Shown here one piece after another: positions 25,222 to 33,037 of a stretch of 38,770 bases of DNA. Location of the stretch: contig JANYGP010000085.1 in assembly GCA_025362315.1 (NCBI GenBank), positions 1 through 38,770 on the forward strand, given 5' to 3'. A program made the translations under genes and the position numbers. Origin of the DNA: Polaromonas sp. (GTDB taxonomy: Bacteria; Pseudomonadota; Gammaproteobacteria; Burkholderiales; Burkholderiaceae_C). Position 1 is the first letter of the stretch, and every line of letters starts with the position of its first letter. Below the pieces are notes generated by a model, which saw only the letters and a program-made list of their open reading frames with translations, did not search any database and had not been told where the DNA came from.

Positions 25222-25950
25222 ATGAGCAATACAAATCGTCGAAATGTTCTTGTCAAGCTCACCTACGCTGGTGTGGTGGTGGGCGTTGCTGGTATGGGAC
25301 ATGCAGCTTTCGCGGCTGGCAAAGTCAAGCCCAGCGCCAGCAGTGCTTTGCTGGTTGTTGATGTGCAGAATTGCTTCGTGACCGGTGGTACGCTGCCTGT
25401 CAAGGGCGGTGAAGAAGTAGTTCCCGTTATCAACAAGCTGGCTGCCAGCTTTGAAAATGTCGTGGTCACGCAGGACTGGCACACCCAAGGCCATGCATCG
25501 TTTGCCAGCGCGCACCCAGGCGAAAAACCATTTGGCATGAAGAAAATGCCATATGGCAACCAGGTGCTGTGGCCCGACCACTGCATACAAGGCACGGATG
25601 ACGCGGCCTTGCACAAAGACCTGAAGGTGCCTTCAGCACAATTGATCGTGCGCAAAGGCTATCACCCCAAAGTTGACAGCTACTCCGCCTTTATGGAAGC
25701 GGATGGCAAAACCCCCACAGGTCTGGGCGGCTACCTGAAGCAGCGCGGCATCAAAACTGTTTATGTCACCGGGTTAGCCACTGATTTCTGTGTGGCGTGG
25801 ACAGCCCTGGACGCCCGAAAGATGGGTTTTGAAGCGTTTGTAATTGAAGACGCCACGCGGGCCATTGACCTGAACGGATCATTGGCTGCTGCCTGGAAGA
25901 GCATGTCTGCCAAGGGCGTGAAGCGAATTCAGTCTGCCGATCTGGTTTAG
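25222..25950 (+). CDS. pncA: Nicotinamidase, exported (Tat-like signal)
   Basis: The 242-residue isochorismatase-fold enzyme hydrolyses nicotinamide to nicotinate and ammonia. The expected catalytic triad is visible as Asp47 (VVDVQNCF), Lys145 (VRKGYHP) and Cys190 (GLATDFCVAWTALDA), with metal ligands Asp85, His87 and His91 (QDWHTQGHASF). The segment WPDHCIQGTDDAALH is typical of PncA. Unlike ordinary cytosolic PncA, it has an N-terminal NRRNVLVKL motif followed by a hydrophobic stretch ending in HAAFAAGK. This looks like a Tat or Sec signal and suggests a periplasmic enzyme. AAGGA lies upstream of the ATG. It directly precedes the nicotinate dehydrogenase genes, so it probably supplies their substrate. 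Confidence 0.9.
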   Translation: MSNTNRRNVLVKLTYAGVVVGVAGMGHAAFAAGKVKPSASSALLVVDVQNCFVTGGTLPVKGGEEVVPVINKLAASFENVVVTQDWHTQGHASFASAHPGEKPFGMKKMPYGNQVLWPDHCIQGTDDAALHKDLKVPSAQLIVRKGYHPKVDSYSAFMEADGKTPTGLGGYLKQRGIKTVYVTGLATDFCVAWTALDARKMGFEAFVIEDATRAIDLNGSLAAAWKSMSAKGVKRIQSADLV

Positions 25951-25980
25951 CGCTTGACGTATGTTTGGGCAGTCAATGTG

Positions 25981-26460
25981 ATGGGTACTCGGACGCTTGC
26001 TTTCACGCTGAATGGCGCTGCTCAAACGCTGGATGTTTTTAAAGAGACCTCATTGCTCACGCTGCTGCGCAATGACTTTGCACTCAACAGTCCCAAGTAC
26101 GGCTGCGGCCTGGGGGAATGCGGTGCGTGTACCGTGCTGGTCGATGGTGCTGCTGCACGCGCTTGCGTCATTCCAGCGCACGGGGTTGATGGTCGCAGCA
26201 TCACCACGCTTGAGGGCTTGGGCACGCTAGATAATTTGCATCCGATACAGCAGGCTTTCATTGATGCGCAGGCCGCCCAATGCGGCTACTGCATGAGCGG
26301 CATGATCATGATGACCGCCGCACTGCTAAGCCGAAATTCAGACCCGACTGAGCTTGAGATTCGCAGCGAGCTGTCTGGCAACCTGTGCCGCTGCGGCACG
26401 CATGTTGAAATTGTTCAGGCAGTGCAACGGGCGGCGGTATTGATAAGGCAAGCTGCATGA
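25981..26460 (+). CDS. nicA: Nicotinate dehydrogenase small subunit, 2x[2Fe-2S]
   Basis: The 159-residue product is a xanthine-oxidase-family iron-sulfur subunit of usual length. The plant-type cluster ligands are Cys42, Cys47, Cys50 and Cys62 (CGLGECGAC...C), and the second cluster has Cys101, Cys104, Cys136 and Cys138 (CGYC; CRCG). I chose ATG 25981 because homologues begin with this beta-strand; an in-frame TTG at 25954 is less likely. No signal peptide is seen. It passes electrons from the molybdenum site to the haem domains of the large subunit. The stop overlaps the large-subunit start (ATGA). It resembles Pseudomonas putida NicA. Related isoquinoline or aldehyde oxidoreductases are alternatives, but pncA, hnr and ena nearby favour nicotinate. 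Confidence 0.85.
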   Translation: MGTRTLAFTLNGAAQTLDVFKETSLLTLLRNDFALNSPKYGCGLGECGACTVLVDGAAARACVIPAHGVDGRSITTLEGLGTLDNLHPIQQAFIDAQAAQCGYCMSGMIMMTAALLSRNSDPTELEIRSELSGNLCRCGTHVEIVQAVQRAAVLIRQAA

Positions 26461-29400
26461 CACGGCGAGCAGATTTGGTTCACAGTCGCGCAGACTTTCA
26501 TGCGGCTTCAGGTGTGCTGCTGGTCATACGCCCGCCACCTGAAGCTGTCTTGCCCGCGCCCGGACAGCCACCCACCGTATCAGCCAACCCACTTGAAGGC
26601 GACGAGATTTTGCTGGCCGTGTGGGACGACGGCAGCGTCACCGCGCTGCATGGCCATGTTGATTTGGGGACCGGCATTCGCACCGCGCTGGCGCAAGTTG
26701 TGGCTGAAGAGCTTGACGTTGAAGTGGGCAGCATCAACATGGTGCTGGGCAACACGGCCAGCGTACCCAACCAGGGCGCAACGATTGCCAGTGCGTCACT
26801 GCAAATTCATGCGGCGCCTTTGCGCGCAGCGGCGGCGCAGGCGCGCGCGTGGCTGGAAGCGCGATCTGCTACTGTTAACGTAGCTGCTAGCGCCCATAAT
26901 ATATTGCTTGCAGGCATAAACCTTGCAATATTGCTGGATTTAACGACCCCGCTCAAACTGCCAGCTGAGCACCGCATCATCGGAACCAGCACCCCGCGCA
27001 TTGACATCCCGGCCAAGGCCACCGGCGTGCTAACTTTTGTACACGACATGCGCATTTCCGGCATGCTGCACGGCCGTGTGGTACGCCCGCCGTATGCAGG
27101 CGCTGACCATGGCGACTTTATTGGCAACACGCTGGAATCGGTCGATGAATTTTCGATTGCGCATATCCCAGGCATTCGTGCGGTGGTGGTGATACGGGAC
27201 TTTGTCGGCATTGTGGCCGAGCGTGAAGAACACGCCGAACAGGCTTTGCGCGAGCTGCGTGTGACCTGGAAGCCGTGGCCCGGCATGCCTGACCAAAGCG
27301 ATGTTGCAGAGGCGATCCGAAAAAATCCATCGACGCGGCGCAGGTTAATCGACGAAGGCAATGTCGATGCAGCCATGGCCGTAGCTGACCAGAAAATGCC
27401 GCGCAACTATGTGTGGCCGTACCAGATGCACGCCTCCATCGGCCCGTCTTGCGCATTGGCTGATTGGCGTGCCGACGGCATGACTGTGTGGGCAGGCAGC
27501 CAAAACCCGCATGTATTGCGTGCTGACCTGGCCACATTGATGGGTTTGCAAGACGTACAGATTGACGTCATTCGCATGGAAGCCGCAGGCTGCTATGGCC
27601 GCAATTGCGCCGACGACGTGGCAGCTGATGCCGCGCTGCTTTCGCGGGCTGTGGGTACGCCGGTACGGGTACAACTGACGCGTGAACAGGAAAGCGCCTG
27701 GGAGCCTAAAGGCGCAGCGCAACTGATGCAGGTCAATGGCGGGCTGAATGCCGATGGCTCGGTCGCTGCCTATGACTTTCAAACCTCGTACCCGTCCAAC
27801 GCATCACCCACACTGGCGCTGCTGCTGACCCGAACGATTGAGCCTGTTGCCCAAGCGTTTGAGATGGGCGACCGCACGGCCCGCCCGCCGTATGACTACG
27901 CCAACCTGCGCGTGGCCGTCAACGACATGGCGCCGATGATTCGCGCATCGTGGCTGCGCGGCGTGTCGGCGCTCCCCAATTCATTTGCGCATGAGTCTTA
28001 TATTGACGAGCTGGCAACCGCTGCCGGGGTTGACCCGGTGGAGTTCAGGCTGCGCTACCTGCAAGACCCGCGCGCGATTGAGCTGATCAAAGCCACGGCT
28101 GAAAAGGCGGGTTGGCTGGCACACAGCACGCCCCAAACGCAGGTTGCACAAGGCGATATTTTGAGTGGTCAAGGCGTCGGCTACGCCCGCTACAACCACA
28201 GCAAATGGCCCGGCTTTGGCGCAGCGTGGGCGGCCTGGGTGGCTGATGTTGAAGTCAATCGCCGTACGGGTGAAGTGCATGTGCGCCGCGTGGTGGTGGG
28301 GCACGATGCGGGCACGCTGATCAACCCGGCGGGCGTGCAGCACCAGATCCATGGCAACGTGGTGCAAACCACCAGCCGCGCGCTGCTGGAAGAAGTCAAG
28401 TTCGATAAACAAACGGGCACGGTGGCCAATCTGGAATGGGGCAGCTACCCGATTTTGAACTTCCGCGATGTGCCAGTGATTGACATCGTCACCATGCCGC
28501 GCCAAGGCGAGCCGCCGCTGGGCGCGGGTGAATCGTCGTCAGTGCCCGGGACGGCAGCGATTGCCAACGCAATTTTTGACGCAACAGGTGTGCGCTTTCG
28601 CCAGCCGCCGTTTACGCCTGAAGTGGTACTGGCGGGGCTTGCAGCGCATGGGAAGCTCGATTTAAAGGATAAAAATGACCTGCAGCCCAATCAATACGGG
28701 CGCAAACAGCTCCTGAATAGTGAGCAGTCTGCGCCCATATCCCCTGGCTCAGCTATCTGGCCAGCAAGCAAGAAACGCTGGCTGCAGGCTGGCGGCGTGC
28801 TGGCTGGCTTGTTGGGTGTGGCCATTGCGTTGATCGGCTGGCGCACAGTCATCGCACCCGTATCGCTGGCAACGGCCAACGTCTATTCGCCTGCAACCAT
28901 CGAGCGTGGCCGCCAGCTGGCCGCGCTGGGCAACTGTGTCGGTTGCCACACTGCAGATGATGGCCTGCTAAACGCAGGTGGCAGAGCGCTAGACACGCCG
29001 TTCGGCAAAATCTACAGTACCAATCTCACGCCCGATGCCACAGGTATCGGCAATTGGTCACTACCGGCTTTTACCCGGGCCATGCGTGAAGGCATCTCGC
29101 GCGATGGGCACTACCTGTACCCAGCCTTTCCCTACACGTCGTATGCCAAAACGACGGATGAAGATTTGACAGCGCTCTACGCCTATCTGATGGCACAGCC
29201 TGCGGTCAAGTCAACGCCGCCGCAGACGAAATTAGACTTTCCGTACAACATTCGCCCGCTGATGGCGGTGTGGAATGGTCTGCTTCATGACACCTCGCCC
29301 ATCAAGCTTGACTCTGCGCAAACCACCGAATGGAATCGCGGCAATTACCTCGTCAACAGTCTGGGCCATTGCGGCGCATGCCACACACCGCGCAATGCGC

Positions 29401-30062
29401 TGGGTGCAGAAAAAGGTGGCCAGGCATATTTGGCTGGCGCGGTAATCGACGGTTGGGAAGCGCCAGCGCTCACCGCACTGTCTCGCGCGCCCGTGCCCTG
29501 GAACGCTGCCGAGCTGTACCGCTACTTGCGGGTGGGCCATACCCGGCAGCACGGCGTTGCCGCCGGGCCAATGGGCGCAGTGGTTCAAGAGTTGGGCACG
29601 CTGCCTGATGCAGACATTGCTGCGATGGCAAGCTATCTGGCGTCTTTCAATCAGCCCATTACCGACACTCAAATCCAGCAACGCGGTGTGGAAGTGGTAG
29701 CGACTGCGAAACTACAAGCCAGCACCTTGCTCGGCCCGGGCCAGCGTTTGTTCAGCGGCGCATGTGGTTCATGTCACCATGACGGCGACGGCCCCACACT
29801 GCTGGGCGTCAATCCGCCACTGGCATTGAACAGCAATCTGCACAGCACCAGACCAGACAACCTGATCAACACCATCTTGAACGGTATACGGGAACCTGCT
29901 ACACAAGAGGTCGGCTACATGCCTGGTTTTAAATACGCGCTGAGCGACGCGCAAATCACCGAACTGGCCAGGTACATGCGCAGCCGCTATGCGCCAAGTG
30001 AGGCAGCCTGGGGCAATTTGCCTGCCGACATTGCGCGTTTGCGCAAAGCTGGCGGCAACTGA
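26457..30062 (+). CDS. nicB: Nicotinate dehydrogenase large subunit: molybdopterin domain plus three haem c sites
   Basis: The 1201-residue subunit has a xanthine-oxidase-type molybdopterin domain (about 45-730; HVDLGTGIRTALAQVVAEEL near 65-85, catalytic Glu692 in PPLGAGESSS). A single membrane helix at ~775-798 follows, preceded by KKR. Then come three haem c sites: C827-V-G-C-H, C972-G-A-C-H and C1103-G-S-C-H. This architecture is that of P. putida NicB, which hydroxylates nicotinate at C6 and sends electrons to the respiratory chain instead of NAD; no FAD subunit is present, as expected. A dispersed repeat lies in frame at about residues 138-155, in a segment that normally separates conserved blocks and looks shortened. 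Convergent with the dioxygenase gene, two bases apart. Substrate assignment rests on neighbours. Confidence 0.85.
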   Translation: MTRRADLVHSRADFHAASGVLLVIRPPPEAVLPAPGQPPTVSANPLEGDEILLAVWDDGSVTALHGHVDLGTGIRTALAQVVAEELDVEVGSINMVLGNTASVPNQGATIASASLQIHAAPLRAAAAQARAWLEARSATVNVAASAHNILLAGINLAILLDLTTPLKLPAEHRIIGTSTPRIDIPAKATGVLTFVHDMRISGMLHGRVVRPPYAGADHGDFIGNTLESVDEFSIAHIPGIRAVVVIRDFVGIVAEREEHAEQALRELRVTWKPWPGMPDQSDVAEAIRKNPSTRRRLIDEGNVDAAMAVADQKMPRNYVWPYQMHASIGPSCALADWRADGMTVWAGSQNPHVLRADLATLMGLQDVQIDVIRMEAAGCYGRNCADDVAADAALLSRAVGTPVRVQLTREQESAWEPKGAAQLMQVNGGLNADGSVAAYDFQTSYPSNASPTLALLLTRTIEPVAQAFEMGDRTARPPYDYANLRVAVNDMAPMIRASWLRGVSALPNSFAHESYIDELATAAGVDPVEFRLRYLQDPRAIELIKATAEKAGWLAHSTPQTQVAQGDILSGQGVGYARYNHSKWPGFGAAWAAWVADVEVNRRTGEVHVRRVVVGHDAGTLINPAGVQHQIHGNVVQTTSRALLEEVKFDKQTGTVANLEWGSYPILNFRDVPVIDIVTMPRQGEPPLGAGESSSVPGTAAIANAIFDATGVRFRQPPFTPEVVLAGLAAHGKLDLKDKNDLQPNQYGRKQLLNSEQSAPISPGSAIWPASKKRWLQAGGVLAGLLGVAIALIGWRTVIAPVSLATANVYSPATIERGRQLAALGNCVGCHTADDGLLNAGGRALDTPFGKIYSTNLTPDATGIGNWSLPAFTRAMREGISRDGHYLYPAFPYTSYAKTTDEDLTALYAYLMAQPAVKSTPPQTKLDFPYNIRPLMAVWNGLLHDTSPIKLDSAQTTEWNRGNYLVNSLGHCGACHTPRNALGAEKGGQAYLAGAVIDGWEAPALTALSRAPVPWNAAELYRYLRVGHTRQHGVAAGPMGAVVQELGTLPDADIAAMASYLASFNQPITDTQIQQRGVEVVATAKLQASTLLGPGQRLFSGACGSCHHDGDGPTLLGVNPPLALNSNLHSTRPDNLINTILNGIREPATQEVGYMPGFKYALSDAQITELARYMRSRYAPSEAAWGNLPADIARLRKAGGN
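26868..26922 (+). repeat. Dispersed palindromic repeat, copy C (in frame inside nicB)
   Basis: AGCTGCTAGCGCCC is identical to copy B, preceded by GCTACTGTTAACGT and followed by an AT-rich segment (ATAATATATTGCTTGCAGGC). The right half departs from copies A, B and D but has its own inverted repeat (TATTGC...GCAATA). It codes for residues ~138-155 of NicB without breaking the frame. The match is shorter than the others, so confidence is lower. Confidence 0.55.
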
Positions 30063-30064
30063 TC

Positions 30065-30811
30065 TCATGGCGCCTGAAAACCAACCGCCCGATACGTCAA
30101 CACCAGCGTGTCCCGATAACCCTTTTCGCCATCAGCATGGTCAGGAAAAATCGGCGTCGTTTCATGAATCACACGTGCATCGTTGAGCAGCAGCGTCGTG
30201 AGCGGTTCATGCATGACAAAGCGCACACCCTGCGGGCCATTGGCATCAAACACCCGTGTCTCGCCGCCTTTTACGCCAGTGCGCGCCACCAGCATCACCA
30301 CCACAAAGTTAACGCCGTCGCGGTGCGCGCCTTCAGGAGTGGGGCGGCCCACGCCCCCTGCGGTGTCGATGCGGAACTGATGCGCCTCCACAAACCATTT
30401 GTCAACAGTTTGCACCTCTGCAAACAGTTTGCCAAACCCCGCAATCAAATCTGTCCAGGCCGGAGCGACTGCGGCTGATGCTTCAACCGATTCAAACCAC
30501 CGCTCAAATCCGCCATGCAGCGCGTTGTAGTCCGTCGGTTGCCAGTGCGCGCGGTGTGGCGTTTGCGTGAGGGTGTTGGCAGCCATAGTCTGTACGAAGC
30601 ATGCATGACGGCGCTGCCGATAGCTGCCGCCATCTTTCAGGTGCGCATCAGGTGGCAAATTGTTCCAGGTTTGTGCCAATACGTTCCAATCCCGCACCCA
30701 GTTTTCATGCAGTTTCAGGGCAGGTATCAGCTCAGTTGGAGTCAAAAGGCTCAAGCCGTCCTGACTTAAAGCTTGGGCAGCAGGTTTGTGTGGCGCAACA
30801 ATATTGAACAT
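30065..30811 (-). CDS. 2OG-Fe(II) dioxygenase family protein
   Basis: The 248-residue product starts at ATG 30811 (MFNIVAPHKP); a longer open frame upstream lacks homology and overlaps a gene remnant. The iron-binding facial triad is visible as the HxD of GAHRDGVNFVVVMLV and the distal His of ARVIHETTPIF, and an Arg in YRDTLVLTYRAV could bind 2-oxoglutarate. The GGETRVFD segment is typical of the 2OG-Fe dioxygenase family that includes free amino-acid hydroxylases. Its substrate is unknown. It is convergent with nicB with a two-base gap, so the two probably use each other's coding sequence for termination; there is no sign that it belongs to the nicotinate operon. Confidence 0.8.
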   Translation of the reverse strand: MFNIVAPHKPAAQALSQDGLSLLTPTELIPALKLHENWVRDWNVLAQTWNNLPPDAHLKDGGSYRQRRHACFVQTMAANTLTQTPHRAHWQPTDYNALHGGFERWFESVEASAAVAPAWTDLIAGFGKLFAEVQTVDKWFVEAHQFRIDTAGGVGRPTPEGAHRDGVNFVVVMLVARTGVKGGETRVFDANGPQGVRFVMHEPLTTLLLNDARVIHETTPIFPDHADGEKGYRDTLVLTYRAVGFQAP

Positions 30812-30874
30812 GGCCTTATTTTGCTTGAGAAGCCAGCATACAGCTGACCATTGGAGATGCATGCAAGGATGTAG

Positions 30875-31104
30875 GGTGCACTTCAATTTGCGGAAGCTCA
30901 GGGCGACAATTTGCCAGAAGTCCAACGCCCCTCGTATTTGATGGCCGTCAAGCGCGAAGCGGGTGAAGAAGTGGTTTTTTCATGGACTCGATGTTTGTTC
31001 AAGACGGCGCATGACATCGCGTGAAAAGAATCATGGCTGACCCGTGCATGGACGCTAAAAATAACCCCATGCCCGTTGACGGCAAGCGCATGACTTACGG
31101 CTAA
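30875..31104 (+). pseudogene. Eroded DUF1428 gene
   Basis: No intact frame exists here, but two frames give clear DUF1428 sequence: GALQFAEAQGDNLPE...LMAVKREAGEEVVFSW (30875-~31000), then after a frameshift MADPCMDAKNNPMPVDGKRM and TYG before TAA 31102. The family pattern is ADPRM...MPFDGKRMIYGGF. The N-terminal third and the last residues are missing. This is a truncated, frameshifted relic, oriented away from the dioxygenase gene. Confidence 0.75.
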
Positions 31105-31203
31105 ACCGACCCAGACCCAGCCGGGGCCAAGCGTGTGTTAAGAGCCAGGATGACAATGGGCAAGATAGACGTTGCAAAAATCGAAGCTGCGTTGCGAGGA
31201 TGA
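31105..31203 (+). pseudogene. C-terminal relic of a VOC/PhnB-like gene
   Basis: Immediately after the DUF1428 relic, in the same frame as its second half, 32 codons read TDPDPAGAKRVLRARMTMGK and then IDVAKIEAALRG before TGA 31201. This resembles the C-terminal tail of VOC-family (PhnB/3-demethylubiquinone-like) proteins, DPDPAKAQRVMEAM..M.KLDIAALEAA. Only the tail is left. The rest of the region up to 31296 holds nothing I can identify. Confidence 0.6.
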
Positions 31204-31296
31204 GCTATCAAGCTTCGACTCAGGCCTACAAGTTTGGTCCAGGCTCGGGGACATAATCAAAAGCTTGCTGGCTGGCAGCCTTACTGGAGATTTTTT

Positions 31297-31605
31297 ATGC
31301 TTTACAAATTCAAATCTAAAAACGCAGGCGATGTGATCATGCTGGAGGCCAATGGCCGCAGGGTGCTGGAAGTCATCGGCAAGGATGCGGGGCCAACAGG
31401 CATTGTTCTGGCAGCGCAAATGCCAGCGGCTATTGCAGCACTACAGGCTGCAATAGCCCGGGAGGAGTCAACCCAGGAAGTGATGAATGCTGACGGCGAA
31501 CCTGTCAAAGGCGACGCACCCGGGTTGCGTCAGCGTGCCATGCCATTTATTGACATGCTCCAACGCAACCACTCAGCAGGTACAGACGTGACGTGGGGCG
31601 TATAA
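31297..31605 (+). CDS. DUF1840 protein
   Basis: The 102-residue protein starts at ATG 31297 behind CTGGAGA. It has the DUF1840 N-terminal block MLYKFKSKNAGDVIMLEANG followed by LEVIGKDAGPTGIV and QMPAAIAALQAAIAREE, and ends with RAMPFIDMLQRNHSAGTDVTWGV. DUF1840 is a small, probably cytosolic family common in Betaproteobacteria with no known function. It stands alone on the plus strand, convergent with the TctC gene (three-base gap). Confidence 0.88.
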   Translation: MLYKFKSKNAGDVIMLEANGRRVLEVIGKDAGPTGIVLAAQMPAAIAALQAAIAREESTQEVMNADGEPVKGDAPGLRQRAMPFIDMLQRNHSAGTDVTWGV

Positions 31606-31608
31606 GGC

Positions 31609-32619
31609 TCAGTCGACCTTGGCGCCAGATACCTTCACCACCTGCGCCCACTTAACGTGTTCGGCATTGATAAAGGTGTGGAACTGTTCAGGCGTGTTGC
31701 CGCCCGGTATGGCACCTTGGGCCAGCAGCTTTTCCTTGACGGCTGCTGAACCCAGCGCTTTGCTGGTTTCCTGTTGAATGCGGTTGACAATGTCCGCTGG
31801 CGTGCCGGCAGGCGCCAGCAGGCCAAACCACGAGCTGGCATCAAAGCCTGGCAACTTGCCTGCCTCTTCAATCGTCGGCAACTCGGGCACAGCAGTTGAG
31901 CGGGCGCTGCTTGTCACAGCAAAAGCCTTCAACTTGCCGGCCTTGATTTGCGGCAGCGCAGAAGGCAGGTTGTCAAACATCACATCGACACTTCCGCCCA
32001 CCAGATCAAGCAGAGCAGGGCCAGAGCCGCGGTACGGGATGTGCGTCATGAAAATGCCGGTGCGCGACTTGAACAGCTCACCCGCCAGATGAATCGATGT
32101 ACCGTTGCCGCTGGACGCCATGCTGAGCCTGGCCGGATTGGCTTTGGCGTATTTGACAAAATCAGGCACGGTGTTGATGTTCAGCGCACGTGCTTTGTCA
32201 GCATTCATCACCATCACGTTGGGCACGCCAGCCACCAGTGTGATGGGCGCAAAATCTTTTTGCGAGTCAAACGGCATCTTGGCATACAGGGCCTTGTTGA
32301 TGCCGTGCGTGCCAACAGTCCCCATCAAAATGGTGTAGCCGTCAGGAGGCGATTTGGCCACCAGATCCGCGCCAATATTGCCGCCAGCGCCGGCCCGGTT
32401 CTCCACAATAAAAGACTGCCCAAATGCTCTGGTTAATTCAGGCGCCATGGCGCGCGCCAGAATGTCGGTGGTGCCACCCGCTGCAAACGGCACGATGATG
32501 CGCACCGGTTTGTTGGGCCATACAGGCTGTGCCGGGGAGTTAAACGCTATAAAAAAAGAAGCTGCCAGCGCCCATATTAAATGGGTTAGAGGCCTTTTTG
32601 ATGTAAAAATAGAGCACAT
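31609..32619 (-). CDS. Tripartite tricarboxylate transporter binding protein (TctC/Bug family), copy 2
   Basis: The 336-residue Bug-family periplasmic binding protein has [23 protein letters not shown] split by its family core, [20 protein letters not shown], and [15 protein letters not shown]. The signal peptide (about residues 1-31, cleavage after SPAQ) is unusual: residues ~6-26 are read from the complementary strand of dispersed repeat copy D. No TctA/TctB membrane genes are nearby, as for most Bug proteins. It is the third gene of a minus-strand group with another TctC and a small unknown protein. The ligand (a carboxylate) is unknown. Confidence 0.9.
   Translation of the reverse strand: MCSIFTSKRPLTHLIWALAASFFIAFNSPAQPVWPNKPVRIIVPFAAGGTTDILARAMAPELTRAFGQSFIVENRAGAGGNIGADLVAKSPPDGYTILMGTVGTHGINKALYAKMPFDSQKDFAPITLVAGVPNVMVMNADKARALNINTVPDFVKYAKANPARLSMASSGNGTSIHLAGELFKSRTGIFMTHIPYRGSGPALLDLVGGSVDVMFDNLPSALPQIKAGKLKAFAVTSSARSTAVPELPTIEEAGKLPGFDASSWFGLLAPAGTPADIVNRIQQETSKALGSAAVKEKLLAQGAIPGGNTPEQFHTFINAEHVKWAQVVKVSGAKVD
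32543..32603 (+). repeat. Dispersed palindromic repeat, copy D (encodes a signal peptide)
   Basis: It runs AACGCTATAAAAAAAG, then AAGCTGCCAGCGCCCATATT, then AAATGGGTTAGAGGCCTTTTTG, with stem CCCAT/ATGGG. It matches copies A and B along the whole unit (GCTAT...AGCTG..AGCGCCC...GGG.TA...TTTTT). It overlaps the first codons of the TctC gene on the opposite strand. Confidence 0.75.
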
Positions 32620-32650
32620 ATCATGCCTTGCAAGGGATTTTCAGGTGCTG

Positions 32651-33025
32651 TCAGCTCAGCGTGGGCCGCATCAGGCAGTCAACGGCTTGTCTGCAGGTCC
32701 AGCCAACCAAAATGCCCAGGTCTGCCGCACACGTGTTGGTGTGGTTGATCAGGCCGTGTGCCAATGTGCTGCTGGCACTGCCAATGTGGGCACTGTGATG
32801 GGACACCGTGCAAGCCGCCAGGTCGCAGGCCTGTAAAAAAGCAAGTGCTACCAGCCCTGCATTGTCTTTGCCGCTGCCGGCATCATTGAACACGCTCAGC
32901 AGCGGTCGGGCTGCATGGGCGTATTTCGCAGAACTGACCCCGCCATGCGAGCCACTGACGGCAATGCAGCCTTGGTCATGGGCCCCAAGCTCGGTAATGG
33001 AGTCCACCAGCCTGAGCGTGCGCAT
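32651..33025 (-). CDS. Conserved hypothetical protein with GSHGG motif
   Basis: The product has 124 residues from ATG 33025; a TTG at 33037, immediately after the upstream TctC stop, is an alternative start. It has a striking set of conserved-looking motifs, AVSGSHGGVSSAKYA (about 23-37), LLSVFNDAGSGKDNAGL, AACTVSHHSAHIGSASS and HTNTCAADLGI, which suggest a small enzyme or binding protein rather than random sequence. I do not recognise a named family. It has no signal peptide, so it is probably cytosolic. It sits between two TctC genes in the same direction with short gaps (12 and 31 bases), so it is co-transcribed with them and may act on the solute they bind. Confidence 0.7.
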   Translation of the reverse strand: MRTLRLVDSITELGAHDQGCIAVSGSHGGVSSAKYAHAARPLLSVFNDAGSGKDNAGLVALAFLQACDLAACTVSHHSAHIGSASSTLAHGLINHTNTCAADLGILVGWTCRQAVDCLMRPTLS

Positions 33026-33037
33026 TGCCAAACCCAA

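Noticed and set aside
15464..30062. Recent transfer of the whole nicotinate block from an anaerobic firmicute.
   Set aside because: Base composition and codon style match the neighbouring betaproteobacterial genes, and NicB carries the local dispersed repeat; any transfer is old.
30812..30925. A 38-residue N-terminal extension of the 2OG-Fe dioxygenase.
   Set aside because: It is rich in Cys/Trp/Leu without homology and overlaps the DUF1428 relic; the ATG at 30811 gives a sensible N-terminus.
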